Below the pieces are notes generated by a model. It was not told the DNA's origin. It saw only the letters and a program-made list of their open reading frames with translations, and searched no databases. From Klebsiella pneumoniae (lineage in GTDB: Bacteria > Myxococcota_A > UBA796 > SXON01), in the NCBI GenBank assembly GCA_945861635.1, contig CAMAWH010000036.1:1-51529 (forward strand): a stretch of 51,529 nt of DNA, in the 5' to 3' direction. Shown here piece by piece: positions 1 through 7,423 of the stretch (position 1 is the first letter of the stretch; each line of letters begins with the position of its first letter). The position numbers and the translations under genes were made by a program.

Positions 1-948
1 ACCAACGCGACTGTGGTCGGCTGCGAGCGCGGCGTCGCGATCCACGCCTCGTATGTCCGCAGTGCGTTGACCGCCTTCAACGCAGGAACCGGCTTCGACG
101 GCGCTCAGTACGCAGCCTACAACCTGACCTACGCCAACGCCGGGGGGGACTGGGCTTCCGCGCACGACTGGTCCGGCCAACTCTCGAACATCACCGGCTC
201 CGACCCCCTGTTCCGCGCCTTCTCCGACGACGGCGATTGGTCCAACGACGACTTCCGCCTCCAGGAAGGCTCCCCCGCGATCGACGCCGCCGCGGCTGAC
301 TTTCCGGCCACGGACATCGACGGCGTGCCGCGCCCGCAGGATGGCGACGGCGACGGGCGCGCCCGCGCCGACATCGGCGCCTACGAGTGGGGCGAGTTCG
401 ACGTGGACGGCGACGGTTGGTACGTCGACGGCGGCGATTGTGATGACGCCGACCCCGACATCCACCCCGGCGTCGATGACATCCCGTACAACGGCATCGA
501 CGAGGACTGCGACGGCACCGACCTCATCGACGTCGATGGCGATGGCCACGCCGCCGAGCATCAGGGTGGCACCGACTGCGATGACACCAACGCAGCGATT
601 CACCCCGGCGCGTGGGACATTCCCGGCAACGGCATCGACGAGGACTGCGATGGCGTCGAGCCGATCGATACCGACGGCGACGGCTGGCCCGACGATCAGG
701 ACTGCGCCTCGGATGACGCAACCGTGCACTTTGGCGCCGACGAAGCCTGTGACGGCATCGACAACAATTGCAACGGCGAGATCGACGAGGCGTGTGACGA
801 AGACACGGGCGAAGGCGAGGACACGGACGGGAGAAGCAGCAGCGAATGCGCATGTTTCGGCTGCCGGTCCGATCAACCGGCATCCGCGTTGAGCCTACTT
901 CCGATCGCCGCGCTGGTGCGCCGGCGGCGTCGACGCGACGCGCCGTAA
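1..948 (+). CDS. Partial surface protein: beta-helix C-terminal part, MopE-type repeats, MYXO-CTERM-like tail
   Basis: The frame is open from base 1, so the N-terminus lies outside the window; about 315 codons are visible. Residues 1-125 look like the end of a right-handed beta-helix protein, with the usual closing pattern (DPLF, then SPAID, then DIDG, then ADIGAYEW). Three Asp-rich MopE-like units follow (DGDGW, then DCDD, IHPG, GIDEDCDG), each pairing acidic residues with cysteines; this family pattern is linked to metal binding on cell surfaces. The tail has a Cys-rich stretch (CACFGC), a hydrophobic segment and six arginines, resembling MYXO-CTERM sorting signals. I infer an exported, surface-anchored protein of unknown ligand. 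It converges on the kinase gene with 16 bases between the stop codons. Confidence 0.8.
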   Translation, partial: TNATVVGCERGVAIHASYVRSALTAFNAGTGFDGAQYAAYNLTYANAGGDWASAHDWSGQLSNITGSDPLFRAFSDDGDWSNDDFRLQEGSPAIDAAAADFPATDIDGVPRPQDGDGDGRARADIGAYEWGEFDVDGDGWYVDGGDCDDADPDIHPGVDDIPYNGIDEDCDGTDLIDVDGDGHAAEHQGGTDCDDTNAAIHPGAWDIPGNGIDEDCDGVEPIDTDGDGWPDDQDCASDDATVHFGADEACDGIDNNCNGEIDEACDEDTGEGEDTDGRSSSECACFGCRSDQPASALSLLPIAALVRRRRRRDAP

Positions 949-964
949 GGTCGACCCTCCCCGC

Positions 965-2533
965 CTACTTCACGACCTTGCAATTCCCAAACGAAGCGCT
1001 GCATCGCAGTGTCGTCGTAATACCGGCCTCGACGACAACATCACGCACGGTCACGACGGCCCCGTCCACAAACGTCACTTTGGCGACGTAGGTTCCGGGG
1101 GGAAGTTCGCCGTCGTCCCACAACCCCGACGACCCCGTCAACTCCACGCTTTGCGCGTCACCGGCAAGGGCGAGGCGGCCCTGCGTGGCGGCCGTCGGCT
1201 TGGTTGGTCGGGGCGCCTCTGTGGCGGCTCCGGGCTTGGCCGCGAGGGGGGCCGTCGTCCCTGCTGCGGCCGCCGTCGGCACCACGGCCCCCGGCACCGC
1301 AGCAACCGGCACGGCGGCGGGCGTCGTACCGGCGGAGGGCTTCGCCCCGGGCTTGGTCTGCGATCCCGCCTTCGCGGTCGGCGCCGACGCCGTGACCCCA
1401 GGCCGCGCCAGCGGACGCGCGCCGACGACCGGAGCGCCGGTGACCACCGCGACCTCAGACCCCCGCGTGCTCGCCCACCAGATCGTCACCCCGATGATCC
1501 CGCTCGCAAGCAACATACCGAGGGCAACCGCCGCACCACCCGCAAGCCACGCGGGCATGGCGCTGCGCTTGGCGGGGGGCGCCCTCGACTCGGGCCGCTC
1601 AAACAGGATGGTGTTGGTTCGGTCCAGCACTGGACGGCGTTGTTCCTGCTTCCGCAGGCATTCGGGCACGACGCGCTCGGACCATTCGTCCAACGCTTCT
1701 CCCGACAGGGCCGCGCGCACCTGCTCAAGAATGCGGACGCACTCCCGCGCGTTCGGCCGGTGCTGAGGCTCGCGGGCGAGCATCGCGGCCACGAGGTCGT
1801 GCAGCTGTGGCGTGACGTTCGACAGCCAGTCCCAATGGGCGGCAAGGCGACCGCCCGGAGGCGCACGCTCGTCATCCATCGCAGTGCGACCGGGTTTGAG
1901 ACCGGTCAGCATCTCGAACAGCGTGACACCGAGCGCGTACACGTCACCGGCGTGCGTATCCTCACCCTGAAAGCGTTCCGGCGCCATGTAGGGAATCGTG
2001 CCGAAGCTGGCTTCTGTCGTTGCTTCTTCGCGATCGGCAAACTCCGCGCGCGCGACGCCGAAGTCGAGGATCTTCACATCGCCTTGCGCCGTGACCCGCA
2101 AGTTCGACGGCTTGATGTCGCGATGGATGAGGCGGAGCGGCGATCCATCCGGACCCGGCTGGTGGTACGCGGCGTGAAGCGCGGACGCAACTTCCTCGGC
2201 GACGGCCAAGGCGGCGCGGGGCGGCACCGGGCCATCACGCAAGAGCTCCGTCACGTCGCAACCTTCGACGTACTCCATGATGATCGACCAGTTTCCATCC
2301 AACTCAACGAGATCATCGACCCGCACGATGGCTCGGTGACGGATGAGCGCGAGCATCCGCGCCTCGTCACGCAAGCGCCCGACCAGACCCGGCGTTGCCG
2401 CGCGCTCGGGCTTCAGCACCTTGATGGCAACGCGGCGTTCCAAACCGGTACCCACGGTTTCCGCGAGGTACACCGCACCGAACGCACCTTGGCCGAGCAT
2501 CGCCGTCACACGGTATCGGCGGGCGCTCACCAT
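965..2533 (-). CDS. Transmembrane Ser/Thr protein kinase with PEGA-like C-terminal domain
   Basis: A eukaryote-type (Hanks) kinase of 522 residues. The domain spans about residues 7-275: glycine loop GQGAFG, ATP-binding Lys38, catalytic HRDIKPSN (Asp140), DFG at 157-159 and PYMAPE at 181-186, so it should be active. A single transmembrane helix lies at about 328-353, followed by an Ala/Pro/Thr-rich linker and a small beta-rich C-terminal domain (ELPPGTYVAKVTF) that resembles PEGA domains and should lie outside the cytoplasm. I chose the ATG at 2533 because the kinase fold begins within ten codons; a longer frame upstream only runs through the neighbouring gene. The start overlaps the stop of the upstream membrane-protein gene by 7 bases, which suggests translational coupling. 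The substrate is unknown. Confidence 0.9.
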   Translation of the reverse strand: MVSARRYRVTAMLGQGAFGAVYLAETVGTGLERRVAIKVLKPERAATPGLVGRLRDEARMLALIRHRAIVRVDDLVELDGNWSIIMEYVEGCDVTELLRDGPVPPRAALAVAEEVASALHAAYHQPGPDGSPLRLIHRDIKPSNLRVTAQGDVKILDFGVARAEFADREEATTEASFGTIPYMAPERFQGEDTHAGDVYALGVTLFEMLTGLKPGRTAMDDERAPPGGRLAAHWDWLSNVTPQLHDLVAAMLAREPQHRPNARECVRILEQVRAALSGEALDEWSERVVPECLRKQEQRRPVLDRTNTILFERPESRAPPAKRSAMPAWLAGGAAVALGMLLASGIIGVTIWWASTRGSEVAVVTGAPVVGARPLARPGVTASAPTAKAGSQTKPGAKPSAGTTPAAVPVAAVPGAVVPTAAAAGTTAPLAAKPGAATEAPRPTKPTAATQGRLALAGDAQSVELTGSSGLWDDGELPPGTYVAKVTFVDGAVVTVRDVVVEAGITTTLRCSASFGNCKVVK

Positions 2534-3390
2534 GTGACCACCAACGCAATGCCCAGCCCGGCGGTAAGCGCAGCCGATCCGATGTACCCCCACGTCGTCG
2601 CGTTGGCTAGTTCGCGCGCCGCTTCCGCATCATTGACAGGAACAGTGAGATCGAGCGCTTCAGTGTGCGCACTGGAGGCGACAGCGACAAGCGCGCCCGT
2701 CGCAACGGCGGCAACGCCCGTACCCACTGCAAACGCAATGCGCTGCGGCGCGGGACGGTTCACCCGCGGTTTGACTTGTTTCGGGGGCGCCACCACTTTG
2801 GGTGCAACCGCCAACGGCTTCGTCGCCTTGCCGTCCGCCTTCCAATCGAGCAGGTCTGCGCCCGGCCAGTAGTACCTGGTTTCCTGCACTTTTCCCTGCG
2901 CATCGATGTACTGCAGGATGGCTGCACGCTCGACCTGCACGGTTTCGCTGTAGACGCCATCCACCTCGATCCACCCGGCGGGGAGCGTACGAAACGACTC
3001 GGTTTTCGTCGTGCCGAGCAGGCCGCGCGCGCGGGGCAGCGCCGCGCGGATCTTGTGACCGTCCGGCACGAGCACATCGGGGATGACGTGGTCCTTTTCT
3101 CCCGCGAGCATGCCGGCGAGCGCGGCAACCATTTTGTCTTCGTCGTGGGCAAGGAACGCGCCGAGCGCCTCACTCTGATGGACGCGGCCGATGGTGACCG
3201 GCGTCAGCGGATCGGCAAGGCAGCCGAGCCGTGTTTCGACCATGGTGCGAGCACCGGCAAAAGCATCCGCGTCTTGATTCGCGAATTGCGCCTCCGCCGC
3301 CGTAAGTGCGTCGTCCAACTCGTCCGTGCTGAAGCCATGCGCGCACGAGGCGAGCGGGACGGCGTGCGCAAGGCCGGCCACGAGCAGCAT
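2527..3390 (-). CDS. Secreted or membrane protein of unknown function, coupled to the kinase
   Basis: 287 residues from the ATG at 3390. It has a short signal-peptide-like start (MLLVAGLAHA), a mostly helical region with many Ala, Asp and Glu residues (about 20-110), a middle domain with aromatic strands (RYYWPGADLL), a Lys/Pro-rich linker, and two hydrophobic C-terminal segments (about 220-245 and 265-287). I do not recognise the family. The gene overlaps the kinase start, so the two are probably made together, and this protein may serve as sensor or partner for the kinase; that is inference from context only. A GTG five codons upstream is an alternative start. Upstream, 48 bases separate it from the divergent glycosidase-like gene, so both promoters must sit in that gap or overlap the coding regions. 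Confidence 0.7.
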   Translation of the reverse strand: MLLVAGLAHAVPLASCAHGFSTDELDDALTAAEAQFANQDADAFAGARTMVETRLGCLADPLTPVTIGRVHQSEALGAFLAHDEDKMVAALAGMLAGEKDHVIPDVLVPDGHKIRAALPRARGLLGTTKTESFRTLPAGWIEVDGVYSETVQVERAAILQYIDAQGKVQETRYYWPGADLLDWKADGKATKPLAVAPKVVAPPKQVKPRVNRPAPQRIAFAVGTGVAAVATGALVAVASSAHTEALDLTVPVNDAEAARELANATTWGYIGSAALTAGLGIALVVTW

Positions 3391-3438
3391 GCTCCAGCGT
3401 ACCACGGCGTCGGTGGCGCTGGCGGGGTAAGCGCGCGG

Positions 3439-4857
3439 ATGAATCCACGATGGCCGCGTCGCGTGCTGGCCGTGCTCGCGACGATTGCAGTCGGGGGCAC
3501 GTGTCTCGCGGTGGTTCGCCACATTCGGGGGCCCGCGGCAACGCGATCGAACGTCGTAAGTGGAGACGGGACGGAGACGGCGATCGGCGTGCCGGCGCGT
3601 GATCGAGCGGCGTCCTCGGTGGCCGACTTGATCGGTGTGAACGAGGCGCTCGCGGTGCCGCGTCCGGCGTTGGTTCCGATGTCGGGGATGGTGCGCGACC
3701 ACACGCTGGCCGCTCGGGCTGCGCTTGCCCGCGGGCTCGGAGCGCGTGTCATTCGCACGACACCGAATGCGTTCCCGGGGTTGAGCCCGGCGCAAACGCC
3801 GGTTGGCCGGTGGGAGAACGCCGACGCGTTCTTCGCCACGGCGGCGGCGGGAAATTTGACCGTCATCGCGACCCTTGCGCCGTGGGACACGCCGGAAGCG
3901 GGCGTCGCGGCGGGCGGGTACGTGCCAGCGGACCTGCCGGGCTGGCAAACCTGGGTGCGCGCCGTGGTCGAGCGCTACGACGGGGATGGCGTCGATGACG
4001 CGCCGGGCAACTCCCCGCCGATCACCTGGGAAGTGGACAACGAGCCCGACCTCCACCATGCCCGCCCCCCGCGCGGTCTGGAGGGCCAGCCGCCGCCAAA
4101 GGACTACGAAACGCCCGAGGAGTACGCCGAAGTGTTCGTCGCAACATCGGCAGCCATTCGAGAGGCCGATCCCGGGGCGACCGTCTTGCTCGGCGGCATC
4201 TACCAGCTCGGAAATCCCCGCGGGCGCGCCTACGTTGAAACCGTACTTGCGAACGGGGGCGCCACTGCCGACGGGCTCAGCGCGCACTGCTACTTCGACG
4301 GAGATAGTCTTGCCGCGATCCACCACCTGATGGCGGTCGCGCGCGCGATTGCGCCGCAGCTGCCCGTGTGGATCACCGAGACGGGCGTGCCGGCGACCAT
4401 CGACCCCAGCCGCGAGCGAACCCGCAACGCCACGTGGGTGACGCCGGAATGGCAAGCGCGAATGGTGCCCGCGGTCATCGGCGCCATGCTCGCGGAAGGT
4501 GCGGAGCGCGTGCTCTGGCATCCGCTCGTGGAGGCGCCGGACGCCGCGCGCTCGCCGGGTGCGTTCCGCCGAAACGCGCTATTCGTCGGCGTAGAAGGGG
4601 GCATCGGCGATACGACGGCGCGACCGGCCGCCGCAGTGTTTGCACGCCTGACCGCGATCCTCGCAGACGCAGACGCCCGCTCGTTGACGGAAGTACCGGC
4701 CGCCGGCGGACGCGTCCTCGAAACGGATCGCGGCTGGCTGGTGTTCTGGGGCGCGCCGGTGCCTCCCACCGGGGCGAAAACGGCCGTCAACCTGATGACA
4801 GGCGAGACGGTGCCCTTGGACGCGTTCGTCACCGCGCCTGCGTGGCTGACGCGGTGA
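3439..4857 (+). CDS. Membrane-anchored glycosyl hydrolase-like protein (clan GH-A type)
   Basis: 472 residues. An N-terminal hydrophobic segment (about 8-27) behind Arg residues looks like an uncleaved signal anchor, so the enzyme should face the periplasm or outside. The rest reads as a (beta/alpha)8 glycosidase: VDNEPD with Glu202 as likely acid/base and WITETG with Glu314 as likely nucleophile, about 110 residues apart as in clan GH-A families such as GH5 and GH39. Other strand ends fit (VIRTTPN, GLSAHCYF). The exact family and substrate cannot be read from sequence alone. The ATG at 3439 begins the signal anchor. The stop overlaps the start of the next gene in a GTGA arrangement, so the two are probably translated together. 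Confidence 0.75.
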   Translation: MNPRWPRRVLAVLATIAVGGTCLAVVRHIRGPAATRSNVVSGDGTETAIGVPARDRAASSVADLIGVNEALAVPRPALVPMSGMVRDHTLAARAALARGLGARVIRTTPNAFPGLSPAQTPVGRWENADAFFATAAAGNLTVIATLAPWDTPEAGVAAGGYVPADLPGWQTWVRAVVERYDGDGVDDAPGNSPPITWEVDNEPDLHHARPPRGLEGQPPPKDYETPEEYAEVFVATSAAIREADPGATVLLGGIYQLGNPRGRAYVETVLANGGATADGLSAHCYFDGDSLAAIHHLMAVARAIAPQLPVWITETGVPATIDPSRERTRNATWVTPEWQARMVPAVIGAMLAEGAERVLWHPLVEAPDAARSPGAFRRNALFVGVEGGIGDTTARPAAAVFARLTAILADADARSLTEVPAAGGRVLETDRGWLVFWGAPVPPTGAKTAVNLMTGETVPLDAFVTAPAWLTR

Positions 4858-6338
4858 TCGCCATCGTTGCTGTCGCCGCAGAGGTGGCGCTGATCCTCGT
4901 GGGCGGCGCAGCGCGAGCGGAGGCATTTTCGTGGGACCGCATCGGCGCCCATCTGGCCAGAAGCGGCTTCGGGGGCGGCGTTCTGGTCGTAGTAGTCGTC
5001 GGCATGGCGGGAATGCTCGCACCGCTGCGATCGTGGCCGCGGCAGCGCTGGACGCTTGCCTTGGCGGCGTTCCTCCTTCACCTGCCCTTCGTGCACGTCC
5101 CGCAAGCCCAGCCTGATACCGTGTTTTGGTTCACGTTGGCGCAGCACATCGCGCGCGATCCGGTTGCGACGTTGTCGCAGTGGTCGGCGGTTGCGTGGGG
5201 CGCCGAACAGGGACGCTACCATCACCCCCTGCCGGGAGTGCCGGTCGTTTACGCTTTGGCCTACGCCGTCTTCGGCGAGTCCCACGTCGTGAGTGATATC
5301 GTGATGACGCTGGTCGCGGTCGCGATTCCACTCGCGGTGGCGGATTTGGGGGAGGCGCGCTCCCCGCGGACGGGCGCGGCGGCGGGGTGGCTCTCGCTCG
5401 GCGTACCTTTCGTTGCGGCACAATCCGGGTGGATGCTGGCGGATCTGCCCCTGCTCCTCGTCGTCACGCTCGCGTGGAGCGGGTTCGCCCACCGGCGCAA
5501 CCGGCCGGCAGCAATCGTCGCCGCGCTTTTGATAAAACCTGCTGCTGTTCTCTGGCTAATCGCGCCGTGGGCATTTGCCACGCGACGCCGACTCTGGCTC
5601 CTTGCGCCCTTCGTCGCCGCCCTGTGGCTCTCCCCTCCCCGATCGCATTCCGTCGAGACCTACCTGGGCGGAATCGTCGCAACCGTTATTGTGCTCCGCC
5701 CGTCGCTCTGGGTGGCGGCAGCCGGCTGCCTCCGGGGAGACCGGCTCGACCGGCTCGTGCACGGAGGTGCCCTCGTCCTCCTCCCCCTTGCGCTCTGGGC
5801 GCCGCCCGATCACCTCGCCCGGTACGCACTCCCCGCCGTTTCGCTTCTTGCCGTTGCCGGGACCCGCCTCCCGTTCGCGCTCCAACGTGGAATCGTCGCA
5901 AGCGGTATCGCGTTTCTACTCCTCGGGTATCGACCCATCGTGGCCGACACGCAGGCCGCCAACATCGGCGCGGCGGTGCGTGCCATCGAGGCAGAAGGTG
6001 TAGACAGCATCGACGTCATCAGCGATATGCCAGGCACGAGTTTCACCGGGGCCGCGCTCACCGCGCTCGTGGATTACGAGGCCCGTGTGCCGGTGCGCTT
6101 CGCCGGCGCGCTGGGCGTCGGAACGTCGCAATCCAAACGCCACTGGTGGCAAGACTGGCAGGCACCCCCGTGGGCGAGCGGCCCCCCGTCGCGTGGCGTC
6201 CTTCTGGCGGTGTACGGCGGCAATGCCAACGCGCTGGCAGGCGACGCCGATCTGGCCCGCATCGGAACGATTTCGCATTTCCGCGGTTCCAGCGCGCTCC
6301 TGCCCCGCGAGATCGTGCTCTATCGCCGAGTGCGATGA
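4854..6338 (+). CDS. Polytopic membrane protein, probably a GT-C fold glycosyltransferase
   Basis: 494 residues with roughly ten hydrophobic segments. After two N-terminal segments there is a loop with an Asp (QAQPDTVFWF) followed by an amphipathic stretch (LAQHIARDP) and a His-rich loop (GRYHHPLPGVP). This layout matches GT-C enzymes of the GT39/ArnT/PMT type, which use a lipid-linked sugar and carry a catalytic Asp in the first external loop. The C-terminal 100 residues are soluble. I chose the GTG at 4854 because it overlaps the previous stop (GTGA); another GTG at 4842 is possible. Coupling to a glycosidase-like gene suggests a joint role in an envelope glycan. The family call is tentative. 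Confidence 0.7.
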   Translation: MIAIVAVAAEVALILVGGAARAEAFSWDRIGAHLARSGFGGGVLVVVVVGMAGMLAPLRSWPRQRWTLALAAFLLHLPFVHVPQAQPDTVFWFTLAQHIARDPVATLSQWSAVAWGAEQGRYHHPLPGVPVVYALAYAVFGESHVVSDIVMTLVAVAIPLAVADLGEARSPRTGAAAGWLSLGVPFVAAQSGWMLADLPLLLVVTLAWSGFAHRRNRPAAIVAALLIKPAAVLWLIAPWAFATRRRLWLLAPFVAALWLSPPRSHSVETYLGGIVATVIVLRPSLWVAAAGCLRGDRLDRLVHGGALVLLPLALWAPPDHLARYALPAVSLLAVAGTRLPFALQRGIVASGIAFLLLGYRPIVADTQAANIGAAVRAIEAEGVDSIDVISDMPGTSFTGAALTALVDYEARVPVRFAGALGVGTSQSKRHWWQDWQAPPWASGPPSRGVLLAVYGGNANALAGDADLARIGTISHFRGSSALLPREIVLYRRVR

Positions 6339-6365
6339 TATGGTGGCGGGGTTCCAGAGACGCCC

Positions 6366-6818
6366 ATGACCGTTTTGTTGACACTCCTCGCCGCGTGCGT
6401 GACGTGGGATGGCACGTGGATCTTCACGTTCGACGCCAATTCCGAGATCGCGGGTGACTGTGCGGAAGATACGGGTGATGACTCGACGACCACGCAAACC
6501 GGCAATGCAGCTACCTTTGTGGACATCTATCGCACGGGGGATGGAGGCGTGGTGGTCCTGCTTGAGCAAGCGCTGAAAGGAGAAGTCTCGGGCAACGCCA
6601 TTGACTGTGAATGGTCGCAGCAGACGGAGTCGGACACCTACAAGGAGAAGCACCAGATCTCGATGAGCGGCACCACCGAGGCTGGGGTGTTGAGCGGCGA
6701 GGTAGAGGATGAAACGTGGGCGGAAGATGAGGAGGGCGCCGACTACAACTGCAGGGAAACATGGGGATATACCGCGGAACGAACGGTTTCGCCGGCCGAC
6801 CGATACGTGGGGAACTGA
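6366..6818 (+). CDS. Putative lipoprotein, member 1 of a tandem pair
   Basis: 150 residues from ATG 6366, 27 bases after the GT-C-like gene. The very short signal peptide ends in a lipobox-like LLAAC with the Cys at residue 11. The mature part is acidic and contains GTWIFTF near its start and a GNAA block about 40 residues later. Similar blocks occur in the next gene (GTYLFSF, GNAA), so the two are paralogues with a small beta-rich domain. I do not recognise the family and no catalytic motif is visible. Its stop overlaps the next start as TGATG. Likely exported and lipid-anchored. Confidence 0.65.
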   Translation: MTVLLTLLAACVTWDGTWIFTFDANSEIAGDCAEDTGDDSTTTQTGNAATFVDIYRTGDGGVVVLLEQALKGEVSGNAIDCEWSQQTESDTYKEKHQISMSGTTEAGVLSGEVEDETWAEDEEGADYNCRETWGYTAERTVSPADRYVGN

Positions 6819-7390
6819 TGGGCGCCCGCCGGAGTTTCGTCGTGGCAGCGGCGGTGGCCTGCACCGTAGGCGTCACCGCGTGCGGGTCCAGTCACGACGG
6901 GACCTACCTTTTCTCGTTCGCCTTGCGGGACTACGCGCACCTTGTCGACGGAGTTGCGCCGGAAGAGGAGGACGAGCCCACCATGGGCACGGAACAGTCA
7001 TCGATCATGGCTCTTTATTCGACGGAATCAGGAAACGCGGCGGTCGAGGTCGAGACGCTGCTCATGCAGGGCGTGTTCGAGCCGGCCGGGTTTACCGTGT
7101 CGCTGGACAGCGCGCAGCGGACCCACGGTGACGACTGCGAGGCGCTGACGAATGAGTCAAACGCCGAGTTGCATGGAGATTTTGCGGCAGACCTTGGCTT
7201 CGACGGCACGTTGACGGTCACGACGAGATCTGCCCGTGTCGACTGCGGCGGCGACGACCGGGAAGAACTCGTCCGGTACACCTACAAGGGCACCGGCACG
7301 TTCTTGTCGCACAACCCGGACAGCCACCCCCGCGGCGGCTTGCAGTGGGGCTACATCCCGGAAGGCGTAGAGTCGCCGGGGTATTTGTAG
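6818..7390 (+). CDS. Putative lipoprotein, member 2 of a tandem pair
   Basis: 190 residues from ATG 6818, which overlaps the previous stop (TGATG). I preferred this start to one at 6761 because it gives a proper lipoprotein signal: Arg-Arg, a hydrophobic core, then VTAC with GSS after the Cys. The mature protein is acidic (EEEDEP) and shares the GTYLFSF start and GNAA block with the upstream gene. It has two further cysteines (DDCEAL, VDCGG) that could form a disulfide. The family is unknown. Transcription probably ends at the inverted repeat just after the stop. Confidence 0.65.
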   Translation: MGARRSFVVAAAVACTVGVTACGSSHDGTYLFSFALRDYAHLVDGVAPEEEDEPTMGTEQSSIMALYSTESGNAAVEVETLLMQGVFEPAGFTVSLDSAQRTHGDDCEALTNESNAELHGDFAADLGFDGTLTVTTRSARVDCGGDDREELVRYTYKGTGTFLSHNPDSHPRGGLQWGYIPEGVESPGYL

Positions 7391-7391
7391 G

Positions 7392-7419
7392 GGCAAACGC
7401 CTCGTTCGCCTCGTTTGCC
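7392..7419. terminator. Inverted repeat between convergent genes, probable two-way terminator
   Basis: Perfect 8-bp arms GGCAAACG and CGTTTGCC flank a 12-base loop. It lies between the stop of the plus-strand lipoprotein gene (7390) and the stop of the minus-strand VIT/VWA gene (7424). No clear T run follows on either strand, so factor-independent termination is not certain. Confidence 0.5.
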
Positions 7420-7423
7420 GGGG

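Noticed and set aside
1151..2872. Long plus-strand frame opposite the Ser/Thr kinase
   Set aside because: Arg/His/Gly-rich shadow typical of high-GC DNA; the minus strand has intact kinase motifs.
2665..3438. N-terminal extension of the glycosidase-like gene
   Set aside because: The extension is antisense to the coupled membrane-protein gene; the signal anchor begins at ATG 3439.
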